This document shows, one piece after another, positions 35,410 to 43,839 of a stretch of DNA of 64,000 nt. The notes beneath the pieces are model-generated. The model saw nothing but the letters and a program-made list of their open reading frames with translations. It made no database searches and was not told the DNA's origin. The DNA comes from Roseicella frigidaeris (lineage in GTDB: Bacteria; Pseudomonadota; Alphaproteobacteria; Acetobacterales; Acetobacteraceae). Every line of letters begins with the position of its first letter. Position 1 is the stretch's first letter. Both the position numbers and the translations under genes were made by a program. The stretch covers positions 123,086-187,085 of the forward strand of contig NZ_QLIX01000008.1 of the NCBI RefSeq assembly GCF_003258945.1. The letters run 5' to 3'.

Positions 35410-36663
35410 TCAGGCCGCCCCGGTGTCGCGCGGATGCTCCAGGAAGAAGCGCAGCATCTCCCGCGACGCGTCGGGGCCGCGCGGGTCGGTATAGGTCCCG
35501 GCGGCGCTGCCGCCGGACCAGGCATGGCCGCCGCCATGGACCAGCCACTGCTCCAGCACCGGCCGGCCGCCGCGGTCGATATAGAGGGTGCGGGTATAGG
35601 CATGGCCCCCCGGGACCTGTCCGCGCAGCATGTCGGTGCGCAATTCGCCGGCGGCGGCGGACTGGGCGATGACCTGGTCGCCGTTGCGCGGGTTCACCGT
35701 GTGGTCGCGATCCGCATGGAACACGATGGTCGGCACGATGCGGCGGCGGCGCTCCGGGGCCGCGCCTGGGTCGGCAGCCCCTGGCCTCGGGCCCCCCTGC
35801 CGCATGGCGGCGAAGGCCGAGGGCATGTCGTGCGCCGCGCCGCAGGCCAGGCCCGAGTGCACGCCCACCGCGGCGTAGAGATCGGGATAGGCCTGCCCCA
35901 TGATGGCCGCGGCCGCGCCGCCGGCGGACAAGCCGGCGATGTAGACCCGGCGCGGGTCGATGCTGTGGGTCTGCATGACCTGGCGGGTGATGCCGGCGAT
36001 CAGCGCCGGTTCGCCCTGGTCGCGCCGCTGGTCGGCCGGGCTGAACCAGTTCCAGCACTTCTGCGCATTGGCGGCCTGGCTCTGGCCCGGATAGACGATC
36101 AGGCAGCGATGCGTCTCGGCCAGGGCGTTCATCCGCGTGCCGGCGGCGAAGTCGTCGGGCGACTGGGTGCAGCCATGCAGCATGACCACCAGCGGCGCCG
36201 CCTCGCCGCGATGGCTGCTCGGGATGTAGAGCTTGTAGCCACGGCTCCCGGCCGCGCCGTCGAACCGCCCGGTTAGGAACCGGGCGCCCTCCGGCAAGGG
36301 CTCCACCCGGCGCGCCGCCGCGCCCTGCGCCAGGCCGCCCCGGTCGAGGAGGTCGCGCAGCGCCTCCGGCAGCCGCGGCCGCGGGGTCGCGCCCGGGCCA
36401 GCGGCGGGCCCGCGACCCGTCCTCCCCGCCTGCGATCCTGCCGCGGCGGGCGTCGATACCTCGCCCGTCTCCGGATCGACATCGACGATGCGCGACGGGG
36501 ATCGACCCCCCGGCGGCGTCGCGGCGCCCGGATCGGCCGGAGCGGCGCCAGCCGGCGCCTGGCCGTGCAGCAGGCGCTGCAGCAGCGCCGAGGCTTCGGC
36601 CAGCTTGCCTTCGCGGGTGAGGCGGGTCGCCTCGAGCATGGCATTCGGACGGATCGCGTTCAT
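35410..36663 (-). CDS. PHB-depolymerase-like esterase
   Basis: 417 residues. After a ~120-residue low-complexity Ala/Pro/Arg-rich N-part, an alpha/beta hydrolase domain of the extracellular short-chain PHA depolymerase type follows: MLHGCTQSPDDFAAGTRMN (oxyanion hole), YIAGLSAGGAAAAIM (nucleophile), FHADRDHTVNP (acid) and HGGGHAWSGG (His). There is no classic signal peptide at MNAIRPNAMLEATRL, so an intracellular or unusually exported enzyme is possible. The repressor-like gene at 36785 precedes it in the same direction. Confidence 0.88.
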   Translation of the reverse strand: MNAIRPNAMLEATRLTREGKLAEASALLQRLLHGQAPAGAAPADPGAATPPGGRSPSRIVDVDPETGEVSTPAAAGSQAGRTGRGPAAGPGATPRPRLPEALRDLLDRGGLAQGAAARRVEPLPEGARFLTGRFDGAAGSRGYKLYIPSSHRGEAAPLVVMLHGCTQSPDDFAAGTRMNALAETHRCLIVYPGQSQAANAQKCWNWFSPADQRRDQGEPALIAGITRQVMQTHSIDPRRVYIAGLSAGGAAAAIMGQAYPDLYAAVGVHSGLACGAAHDMPSAFAAMRQGGPRPGAADPGAAPERRRRIVPTIVFHADRDHTVNPRNGDQVIAQSAAAGELRTDMLRGQVPGGHAYTRTLYIDRGGRPVLEQWLVHGGGHAWSGGSAAGTYTDPRGPDASREMLRFFLEHPRDTGAA

Positions 36664-36784
36664 GTCGGGTGCCTTCGATGCGCGGCCGCAGGGTTGCCCT
36701 GGGCGCAGGCGGGGTCGTCCGGCATCCCGTCCTGGAATGCCGGTGGTGGAAGCGGAGAGGGGCCGTGCCGCCGCGCGGCGGCGG

Positions 36785-37207
36785 TCAGCGGGTGCGGTCG
36801 GCGAGCGCGGCCTTCACCGCGGCGCTGGCCTGGAGCGCGCCCAGGACGGAGATCGAGGCGATCGTCGCCCGGGCGAGCTCCGGCGTGACATCGGCGGCGA
36901 TGCTGGCGAGGCCCAGCACCCGGATGTCGAGACGCTGTCCCGCGGCACGCACCGCCTCGAGATCGGCGCGGCTGAAATGCCGCAGGCCGAGATCCAGGCT
37001 CTTCCGGGCGACCGATTGCCGGGTTGCGTCGGCATGCCGCTCGATCTGGTTGCGGATCGCGGTGCGGATGAAGTCCGTGCGGTTCGAGTAGAAGCCGTCC
37101 TGGACCAGCAGGTCGATATGGCCGAGATCGACATAGCCGAGGTTGATGGTGATCTTCTCGGTGTCGCCGCCGGTCCTGGGCTGGAGGTCCCGCACGTTGT
37201 CCGCCAT
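36785..37207 (-). CDS. Ribbon-helix-helix (CopG-type) regulator
   Basis: 140 residues. The segment KITINLGYVDLGHIDLLV followed by GFYSNRTDFIRTAIRNQIERH is the beta-strand and two helices of a CopG/Arc DNA-binding fold. A C-terminal helical half (residues ~75-140) has no known match. It lies 121 bases upstream of the PHB-depolymerase-like gene, same strand; control of that gene is inferred from position. Confidence 0.8.
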   Translation of the reverse strand: MADNVRDLQPRTGGDTEKITINLGYVDLGHIDLLVQDGFYSNRTDFIRTAIRNQIERHADATRQSVARKSLDLGLRHFSRADLEAVRAAGQRLDIRVLGLASIAADVTPELARATIASISVLGALQASAAVKAALADRTR

Positions 37208-37365
37208 CCCGGGAGCATCCTCTTGCCATCCATGTGGATGGTAGATGGCGAGCGTCCGACGCCTTTCAAGGCATGGACGCGGACTGGGGCGGGGCCGGCC
37301 CTGGCCGCATCCCCGGCCGCCGGGGAAGCCGGAGCCTGGCGCAGCCGCGGGATGCCGCCCGAGGA

Positions 37366-37716
37366 TCAGCCACCCGTCGGCGCGGCATCGGCCGGCCCGG
37401 CTCCGGGGAGGGCGCCGTACCAGGCCGCGTAGGGCGTGGTGTGCACCATGTGGCGGTTGTAGTCGGGCGCGCCATCCGCCCACCAGACCGGGCCGCGCTC
37501 GCCCAGCGCCCGCTTGGCCGCCTCCACGCGCGCCCGCGCGGCCTCGCGCGCCGCGGCATCGTCCTGCCGCAGCGCCTCGCCCTTGGCCCGACGCGCCGCC
37601 ATCAGCTCGCGCGTCAGCGTGGCCCGCGTGGCGGGATCGAGCATCGGGTTGGAGCGCCGCCACAACCGGCCGCGCACCACGATGTATCGTCCGTCCGGCG
37701 TGACAGGATGGTTCAC
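37366..37716 (-). CDS. Conserved small hypothetical protein
   Basis: 116 residues starting VNHPVTPDGRYIVVRGRLWRRSNP. The GTG start at 37716 has GGAGG a few bases upstream. The opening motif is recognised as that of a widespread uncharacterised proteobacterial protein; the middle is a charged helix rich in Arg/Ala. No function can be assigned. Confidence 0.75.
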   Translation of the reverse strand: MNHPVTPDGRYIVVRGRLWRRSNPMLDPATRATLTRELMAARRAKGEALRQDDAAAREAARARVEAAKRALGERGPVWWADGAPDYNRHMVHTTPYAAWYGALPGAGPADAAPTGG

Positions 37717-38120
37717 GGGGCCTCCTCCAGCCTTCGTCCGTCCCGGCCCCGTGGTCCCGGCGATCCCGCCTCGGCGTCCTGCGCCCGGGGCATCGCCATC
37801 CATCCGGGGGCCTGCCCCTGGGCTCCTGGCAACGCGCCGGCAGCCTGGCGGATCTGGGCGTCGCGGGTCGGCTGATGGCGGAGGGTGTCGCCGGGACAGG
37901 AGGCCGGCGCCCGGCCCACGGCCCGCGTCGATCCACCCACGACGGCCGCGGGCAGAACACCCGGGCATTGTCCGCTCCCCCGCGGTCGCGGCCAATGCTC
38001 CAGCGTGTTGTTGTCGGGGCAACCTCACCCCCTTCGGGCGGGTCCACCCGATCGGGTGAAGATGCTCCGAAAACAATGGTCCAGGGCACGTCCCCTGAAC
38101 CGGTGTCCAGGGGACGTGCC
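37717..38120. other. Intergenic region with B and C repeats
   Basis: 404 bases; no gene. Its right half holds an inverted family B copy (38037-38080) followed by a family C hairpin (38083-38122) that runs into the next gene's stop. Confidence 0.5.
38037..38080. repeat. Dispersed repeat, family B, inverted copy
   Basis: GGTCCACCCGATCGGGTGAA and GATGCTCCGAAAACAATGG are the reverse of the 34.1- and 63.9-kb copies, shortened by loss of one arm. Confidence 0.7.
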
Positions 38121-38122
38121 CT
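38083..38122 (-). terminator. Family C hairpin over a Bug-gene stop
   Basis: Perfect 15-bp stem AGGGCACGTCCCCTG / CAGGGGACGTGCCCT with a ten-base loop. The right arm enters the TAG stop (38121-38123) of the Bug receptor. A related hairpin is at 63800-63842, also beside family B. Termination function inferred. Confidence 0.6.
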
Positions 38123-39143
38123 AGGCGGCGCGGATGCCGGCCTCTCGCACCAGCGCGCCCCATTCGGCGTGCTCGCGCCGCACGCGCGCGGCGAAGGCCT
38201 CGGTCGTGCCGCCGCCGATCTCGTCGCCGCGTTCGGCCAGCCGCTGACGCGGCGCCGGGTCCCGGCAGGCCTCGTTCAGCGCGGCATTGGCCCGCTGGAC
38301 GATCTCCGGCGGCAGGCCGCGCGGCCCGAACAGGCCGACCCAGGCCGCCACGTGAAAGCCGGGCAAGCCCGCCTCCTCGGCCGTCGGGACATCCGGAAAG
38401 GCCGGGTTGCGGGTGGGCGAGGTGACGAAGATCGGCCGCAACCGCCCTTCCTGCACGAAGCCATGGACCAGCGACGGCGCTTCGAATTGCGTCTGATAGC
38501 GCCCGCCGATGAAGTCCTGCAGCGCCGGCCCGCTGCCGCGGTAATGGATCATGTTGAAGACCGGGTCGCCGCCGAGGCGCGCCCGCAGCTTTTCCGCCGT
38601 CGCATGGCCTATGCCGCCGGCGCTGGTGGTGCCGAAATCGATGCCGGTCGGCTGCTGCCGCTGCATCCAGGCGAGCCACTCGGGAAAGGTATGGACGGGG
38701 ATGCCGCTATGCACCATCAGCAGCAGCGGCGATTGCAGCATCAAGCCTATGGGCACGAGGTCGAGCGGATCGAAGGTCATGCCCGGCATCGTGTGCGGAT
38801 TCAGCACGAAGGTGCCGACATTGCCGACGGACAGGGTGTACCCGTCCGGGCGGGCGCGCAGGACCTGCTCGACGGCGATGTTGCCGCCGGCGCCGGCGCG
38901 GTTGTCGATCGGCACCGGCTGGCCCAGCGCGGCCTGCAGCGCATTCTGCAACACGCGGGCGGCGAGGTCGGTCTGCCCTCCGGGCGGGAAGCCGACGACG
39001 AGGCTGACCGGCCGCTCGGGCCAGCTTCCGGAGCCGCGCGGTCCCTGCGCGCCGGCGAGGCCGGGGATGGCGAGCCCGGCGCCCGCCGTCATCAGGGCCC
39101 TGCGGCCGAAGCGGCGCCAGCGCCGCTGGGCTTGGTCGATCAT
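38121..39143 (-). CDS. Bug/TctC-family periplasmic receptor (3)
   Basis: 340 residues. Twin-arginine-like start (RRFGRRALMTAGAGLAIPG), then SLVVGFPPGGQTDLAAR, NRAGAGGNIAVEQV, PDGYTLSVGNVGTFVLN and IHYRGSGPAL. Orphan carboxylate receptor. Its 3' end merges with a family C hairpin, and two family A repeats lie upstream of its start. Confidence 0.92.
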   Translation of the reverse strand: MIDQAQRRWRRFGRRALMTAGAGLAIPGLAGAQGPRGSGSWPERPVSLVVGFPPGGQTDLAARVLQNALQAALGQPVPIDNRAGAGGNIAVEQVLRARPDGYTLSVGNVGTFVLNPHTMPGMTFDPLDLVPIGLMLQSPLLLMVHSGIPVHTFPEWLAWMQRQQPTGIDFGTTSAGGIGHATAEKLRARLGGDPVFNMIHYRGSGPALQDFIGGRYQTQFEAPSLVHGFVQEGRLRPIFVTSPTRNPAFPDVPTAEEAGLPGFHVAAWVGLFGPRGLPPEIVQRANAALNEACRDPAPRQRLAERGDEIGGGTTEAFAARVRREHAEWGALVREAGIRAA

Positions 39144-39294
39144 GGATGCGGTCCTCCCTGCCGGCGGTCTCTGGCCGCCCCGGCAGGACGTTACGCATCC
39201 TGTGATGCCCCATCCAGCGATTTGCGGGGCCAGCCGCCGATGGCAGGGCGGCCGCCCGCGTCCCGCGCCGGCGGCTGGACCACGCCCGGCTCCA

Positions 39295-39399
39295 GAGCGT
39301 GATCGCTTGAGGTGGATTGCACCGAAAAGCGTGAATCCCGCGATCAAACAACGGCCTGGACCATGATCCGCGAACCTGAGTGAGCGGTTCATGGTCCAG
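39295..39399. repeat. Dispersed repeat, family A, tandem copy a
   Basis: Near-complete copy: GAGCGTGATCGCTTGAGGTG, AAAGCGTGAATCCCGCGATC and the hairpin CTGGACCATGATCCGC/GCGGTTCATGGTCCAG. Confidence 0.85.
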
Positions 39400-39495
39400 A
39401 GCGTGATCGCTTGAGGTGGACTTACCGAAAAGCGTGAATCACGCGATCAAACAACGGCCTGGACCAGGCTCCGCGAGCCTGTGCGAGCGGAAGCA
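39399..39495. repeat. Dispersed repeat, family A, tandem copy b
   Basis: Starts on the last base of copy a. GAGCGTGATCGCTTGAGGTG and AAAGCGTGAATCACGCGATC are intact; the right arm is replaced by GCCTGTGCGAGCGG. The same tandem arrangement occurs at 9.6 kb. Confidence 0.8.
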
Positions 39496-39499
39496 TCGC

Positions 39500-39739
39500 C
39501 TAGCGCTTGGCGCCCTTCTCCGTCGGCTCATCCTCCGCGGGGGGGCAAACGGTGACCTGGCCGCCCTGCGCGTGGAATTCGGCCACGAGCCGCGCTGCCT
39601 CCTCGGCGCTTGGCGCGCCGCCCGCGACCCGCGCCCGTGCGGCCTGCGCCGCGATGGTCTTGGCCCGCTGGAAGCGATCCTGCAACGCCTGGCGCCGCGC
39701 GGAGGACAGGGGAGATGGGTCGGGAGCGTCGTCGGTCAT
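39500..39739 (-). CDS. Small hypothetical protein
   Basis: 79 residues, hydrophilic: a helical, Arg/Ala-rich first half and an ending VAEFHAQGGQVTVCPPAEDEP. The motif GGQVTVCPP suggests a small strand-turn near the C-terminus. No family can be named. ATG at 39739; no membrane segment. Confidence 0.65.
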   Translation of the reverse strand: MTDDAPDPSPLSSARRQALQDRFQRAKTIAAQAARARVAGGAPSAEEAARLVAEFHAQGGQVTVCPPAEDEPTEKGAKR

Positions 39740-40034
39740 GAGGCTAGATACCCAGGTATCGGGAAGAGCGCGCGTCACCTCATCGCCAGTGAGAGGGTTT
39801 CGATGCCCCGTCTCCCTGCACCCCCTGGCAGCAAGGCGACGCTGGCGCAGGCCATGAACCACAACGCCCCGAGGACCCGGCGGATCCCGCCGCGGCCAGC
39901 GGCAGGGCAGGGACACGGCCCGGTCTGCGCTGCCAGGCCCGAGGGCGCGGCGGGCGCCAGGTCGCGGCGAGGGGGCCTGGACGGGGCGCGCCCAACCCGC
40001 AACCATGCGCCCGCCTAACCAGGGGAGCGCCGCC

Positions 40035-40763
40035 ATGGCGACCGACACGGACAAGATCTTCGCCGGACTGCGCAAGATCGACACGCCAACCATCACCAAC
40101 GTCGTGGCGACCTACCCGAAGAATCCGCTCTGCCTCGGGCTGTACAATCCGTGGACCGAGAATTGGTACACCGATACCTCGATCCGCTGCCTCTATCCGG
40201 AGATGGGGCCGGTCATCGGCCATGCGGTCACCTGCGTCTACGGCCTGCCCGACCCGAACTACAGCGGACGCCTCGGCTTCATGGACGTGATCGACGCGCT
40301 CGATGCCATGCCGAAGCCGACCATCCTGGTCATCCAGCAGAAATGGCCGCCGGAGCTGATGGCGAAGGCCGGACTCGCCGGCGAGATCATGATCACCTCC
40401 ATGCTGTCGGTCGGCTGCATCGGCATGCTGTCGAACGGCCCGTCGCGCGACGTGGATGCGGTCCGCAAGCTGGGCTTCCAGATGCTGCTCGGCGGCGTCA
40501 CGGCCGGGCATGGCGAGATGGCGGTGCAGGCGGTGAACGTGCCGGTCTCGGTCGGCGGCATGGATGTCGCGCCGGGTGAGCTGATCCACATGGACGAGAA
40601 TGGCGCGGTGAAGTTTCCCGCGGATCGGGCCGCGCAGGTGCTGGAGAATGCCGAGAAGATGCTGGCCGGCGAGGCCGAGCATCTGGCGCGGCTGCGCGCC
40701 GCGAAGACGGCGGCCGAGGTGCGGGCGGCCGGCGGCGCCTATTCGGCCAAGCCGAAGGCCTGA
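40035..40763 (+). CDS. RraA-family protein
   Basis: 242 residues of the RraA/HMG-aldolase-like fold. TPTITNVVATYP near the start, IMITSMLSVGCIGMLSNGPSRDVDAVRKLGF in the middle (with the conserved Arg-Asp pair in PSRDVDAVR) and GELIHMDENGAVKFP are family landmarks. Members include hydroxy-keto-acid aldolases and RNase E inhibitors; catalytic use is favoured by the metabolic neighbourhood. ATG 40035, with AGGGGAGC upstream. Confidence 0.88.
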   Translation: MATDTDKIFAGLRKIDTPTITNVVATYPKNPLCLGLYNPWTENWYTDTSIRCLYPEMGPVIGHAVTCVYGLPDPNYSGRLGFMDVIDALDAMPKPTILVIQQKWPPELMAKAGLAGEIMITSMLSVGCIGMLSNGPSRDVDAVRKLGFQMLLGGVTAGHGEMAVQAVNVPVSVGGMDVAPGELIHMDENGAVKFPADRAAQVLENAEKMLAGEAEHLARLRAAKTAAEVRAAGGAYSAKPKA

Positions 40764-40906
40764 CGCGACGGCCCGGGACCGCAGGGCTGGCGGTCATCGG
40801 GCCCATGGCGGCAGCGCGCGGCATCGGTGCCGCGCGGCTCACCGGCCCCGGAGGCAACGTGGCGGCTGCCGCCGCGCAACGCCCTCCGCGCCGGGCGAAT
40901 CCTGCG

Positions 40907-41992
40907 CTACCCGAGCGGCCGCCCGTCGCCGCGGCGGCCCGGCGTTCCGTACAGCAATGCGGCAAAGTCGCCGACCGAATTGGCGGGAGGCGCCACCAGC
41001 GACGTGGCGCGCCGGGGCGGCGGCGCCGGGCCCGGCAACCCGGAGGCGCGCACCTCGCCCGGCGTCGCGCCATAGACCTGGCGGAAGGCGCGCGAGAAGG
41101 CCGAGGGCTCGGGGAAGCCGTGCGCCGCGGCGAGCTCGGCGATGCTGAGGCCTGCGCTGGCCGGGTCGCGCAGCGCCGAATGCACCAGGGCCAGCCTCAT
41201 GTCCCGGATATAGGCCGCGACTCCACCCTCCGCCTCGAACAACCGGTAGAGCGCGGAACGCGACAGGCCGGCGGCGGCGGCGAGCCGGGCAGGCGTCAGC
41301 CGTGCCGAGGTGATGTGCTTGCGGACCATCTGGCGCACCCGTTCCTTCGCCAGGTCCGCGACGAAGAACGAAGGCGACGTGCCGGCATGCAGGAAGGCCG
41401 TGATGGCGGCGCGCGTCGCTTCGGCCAGCGACGGGATCTCCGCCGCGGAGGCCTCGGCCAGCCGGCGCGGCAGCGCGAGCATCAGATCGGCCAGCAGCCC
41501 GGCGCCCACGCCGCCGAGGCGGCCGCGCGGCAGGGCGCCGAGCCTGGCGGACAGCTCGGGATGCAGGTCGCGCGAGATGCAGAGCGAGACCCACTCCGCC
41601 TCCGTCCACTCCACGTCCCAGGTCTCGTGCATGGAGAACAGCAGCGGCTCGCCGGGCCCCAGGCGGGAGATGAAGCCGGGATGCCGCAGCCGGCTCTCCC
41701 CGCGGCGGATCACGCGCAGCACCCAGTGGTCGAGCGAATCCCGCCGGGCCCGCACCAGGTCGCGCGAGAAGCGGGCGGGCGAAACCTGGGTCACGCCCAG
41801 CACCAATCCAAGGTCGAGGCGGTGGTTCTCGCTGCGACTGCCGATCGCCTCGCCGGTCTCCGGCACCGTGATCGTATTCAGCGAGCCGAAGGCGGCATTC
41901 CAGGCATCCAGCCGCTGGCTGGGCGGCAGATCCTCGGTGGTGAAGACGACCGTGGCCGGGGTGTCATCACCGGTGGTCTCCGGTGCAGGCAT
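40907..41992 (-). CDS. AraC-family transcriptional regulator
   Basis: 361 residues. The N-terminal ~200 form an AraC-binding-like ligand domain (FSRDLVRARRDSLDHWVLRV is typical of the AraC_binding_2 group). The C-terminal double helix-turn-helix reads LTPARLAAAAGLSRSALYRLFEAEGG and LSIAELAAAHGFPEPSAFSRAFRQVYGATPGE. It probably controls one of its neighbours (RraA-like, SnoaL, GST, Fe-ADH); which one is not visible. Confidence 0.9.
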   Translation of the reverse strand: MPAPETTGDDTPATVVFTTEDLPPSQRLDAWNAAFGSLNTITVPETGEAIGSRSENHRLDLGLVLGVTQVSPARFSRDLVRARRDSLDHWVLRVIRRGESRLRHPGFISRLGPGEPLLFSMHETWDVEWTEAEWVSLCISRDLHPELSARLGALPRGRLGGVGAGLLADLMLALPRRLAEASAAEIPSLAEATRAAITAFLHAGTSPSFFVADLAKERVRQMVRKHITSARLTPARLAAAAGLSRSALYRLFEAEGGVAAYIRDMRLALVHSALRDPASAGLSIAELAAAHGFPEPSAFSRAFRQVYGATPGEVRASGLPGPAPPPRRATSLVAPPANSVGDFAALLYGTPGRRGDGRPLG

Positions 41993-42304
41993 CGCTCCAG
42001 TCCCTTGCCACGCATCAGGCCGCAACAGGTCTCGTCACGAGCGTGCATCAAGATTGCCGCGAAATGCAACTTTTTTTGTTTCAAATTGGCCGGATGAATA
42101 GTCAGCCCTGCCGTGGCGGGCGTGACCGGACAAGAATGACGGGCTGGATCGGGAGACCGAGTTGCTTCCTGTGTCCCTGGGACTATGACCGCAGGAGGCG
42201 CGGCGACAGGGCTGGGTACGGCCCAGGCCACAACCGGCCAGCCAGCATGGCGTATCCGCCCGCGACCTCCGCTCCAGGATGCGGCCTCGGCCGTCCCGCC
42301 GGAT
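41993..42304. other. Upstream region of the AraC regulator
   Basis: 312 bases, noticeably AT-rich around 42050-42110 where a run of seven T occurs. This low-GC patch is the likely promoter of the leftward AraC gene. Rest featureless. Confidence 0.4.
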
Positions 42305-42721
42305 TCATATCGACGTCACGCCGAGCTGCCTGAGCATCCCAAGATTGTCGAGCAGCGCCCAATGCTCGGCGAGCCTGCCCTTGCGAATATGGAAGAGGTC
42401 CAGCACGGCGACCTCCAGACTCTTGCCGGTCGGCATGATGCCCAGCAGCTCACCCCGGTGCGTCCCGCGGATCGTCAGCCGGACCAGCACCTTCTCGCCC
42501 TCCGCCACGATATCCTCGATGTCGAGGCGCATATCGGGGATCGCGGGCAGGAGCGCGTCGGCGAGGCGCTCCACGCCCTGCGGCCCGATCACCTCGAATG
42601 GCAGGCCGGGGTCGTGGCGCCGGAAGCCCGGCTCCACATGCGTCTCGAACCAGGCAAGGTCCCGGGCGAGGAAGGCCCGGAAATAATCCCGGGCGAGTTG
42701 CTTGTTGTCGTCCAAGGACAT
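42305..42721 (-). CDS. SnoaL-like / ester cyclase family protein
   Basis: 138 residues: helix DNKQLARDYFRAFLARD, then FRRHDPGLPFEVIGPQG, DMRLDIEDIVAEGEKVLVRLTIRGTH and FHIRKGRLAEHWALLDNLGML, the pattern of the polyketide-cyclase SnoaL family, where the Asp/His near the start and WALLDN at the end line the pocket. Substrate unknown. Follows the GST-like gene by 41 bases in the same direction. Confidence 0.85.
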   Translation of the reverse strand: MSLDDNKQLARDYFRAFLARDLAWFETHVEPGFRRHDPGLPFEVIGPQGVERLADALLPAIPDMRLDIEDIVAEGEKVLVRLTIRGTHRGELLGIMPTGKSLEVAVLDLFHIRKGRLAEHWALLDNLGMLRQLGVTSI

Positions 42722-42762
42722 CGTCTCTCTCCCTCGCCTCGTCCGGCGGGCGTCTAATCCCG

Positions 42763-43686
42763 TCAGTCCGCGACCACGTCGAAGCCGGCCCGTGGGAAAT
42801 GGATATGGACCGCTCCCACACGCTCGTTCTCGTGCCTGATGACCACCTCGTTCGCATCCGCGCCGACGAGGACGCCGCGCACCGGATCGCGCCCCCGGTC
42901 GTCGGCGCTGACGCGCACCGCCTGGCCCGCCCGCAGGCCGGACGGATCCTCGTCCCCCGCCATGCCACGCAGGTCCGGCTCGCTCGCCTTGGCCACCGCC
43001 AGCGCCTCCCCGGCCGGCATATCGTGGCGCGTGCCGTGGCCGAGCGCGGCCACGCGATCCATCCAGCGGAGCAGCGGCCCGAGGGGCAGCGCCGCCTCGA
43101 CGGTCGGGCCGCCATTCTTTCGCGCGAACCAGAGGGTGTGATAGGCGGACAGGTCGGCGGCCGAAGGCCGGTCGCCGAGCAGGAAGGGGCGCCCGCCCTC
43201 GAGCATCTGGCCGAGCCAGGACAGATGGGCGTGCAACCTCTGCAGGTTGAGCGGCCGCTCCCGCAGCGAGGCCTCCTTGCTGAAGTCATGGTTCATGAAG
43301 GCCTTGCGCTCCTCGATGAACTCGGCCGGCAATTGGTCGCCGATCACGCTCGTCGCCAGCGCCGCGGCCGGCACGAAGGTGGTCCTCTCCACCCAGTAAC
43401 TCAGCGCATGGGCGAGGCCCTGCTGGCCGTCCGGATAGAGGCTCGGCGCCGGCTGCCGCCGCTCGATCTCGCGCAGGATGAGCAGGGTGTCGCAGTACAT
43501 ATCGGCGCCGATCTGCATCACCGGGGCGCGGCGATAGCCGTTGGTGAGCGGCATGAGATCCGGCTTGGGCATGGCGATCGGCACGTCCACCGCGTGCCAT
43601 TCCATGCCCTTCAGGCCGAAGGCCAGCCGGACCTTCTCGCTGAACGGCGAGAAATCGTACTGATGCAGGATGACGGGCGCAGGCAT
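42763..43686 (-). CDS. GST-like protein with C-terminal extension
   Basis: 307 residues. The N-terminal domain (LHQYDFSPFSEKVRLAFGLKG) and PVMQIGADMYCDTLLILREIE are GST-like; the helical domain ends near residue 225 (LGDRPSAADLSAYHTLW). Residues ~225-307 are additional, beginning LAVAKASEPD and containing short strands such as GLRAGQAVRVSADDRGRDPVRG and NEVVIRHENERVGAVHIHFPR, which look like a small beta-barrel. Such an appended domain is unusual for GSTs. Confidence 0.85.
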   Translation of the reverse strand: MPAPVILHQYDFSPFSEKVRLAFGLKGMEWHAVDVPIAMPKPDLMPLTNGYRRAPVMQIGADMYCDTLLILREIERRQPAPSLYPDGQQGLAHALSYWVERTTFVPAAALATSVIGDQLPAEFIEERKAFMNHDFSKEASLRERPLNLQRLHAHLSWLGQMLEGGRPFLLGDRPSAADLSAYHTLWFARKNGGPTVEAALPLGPLLRWMDRVAALGHGTRHDMPAGEALAVAKASEPDLRGMAGDEDPSGLRAGQAVRVSADDRGRDPVRGVLVGADANEVVIRHENERVGAVHIHFPRAGFDVVAD

Positions 43687-43839
43687 TGCGAAACCTCCCG
43701 ACCGGTCATCGCCGGTTCTTGGTGGTCGACAGCCCCGCCTCCGTCTCCAGCGCGGGCATGCGCGCGGCCGGATTCGGGGCGATGCGGGCATGGGGCGAGG
43801 CGGTGTTGCCGAGGATCCGCATCGGCGCGCTCCCCCGGT

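Larger units (their letters stand above)
39144..39499. other. Intergenic region holding two family A repeats
   Basis: 356 bases between Bug receptor 3 and the small gene at 39500. More than half is family A repeat DNA; the left 150 bases must contain the receptor's promoter. Confidence 0.5.
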
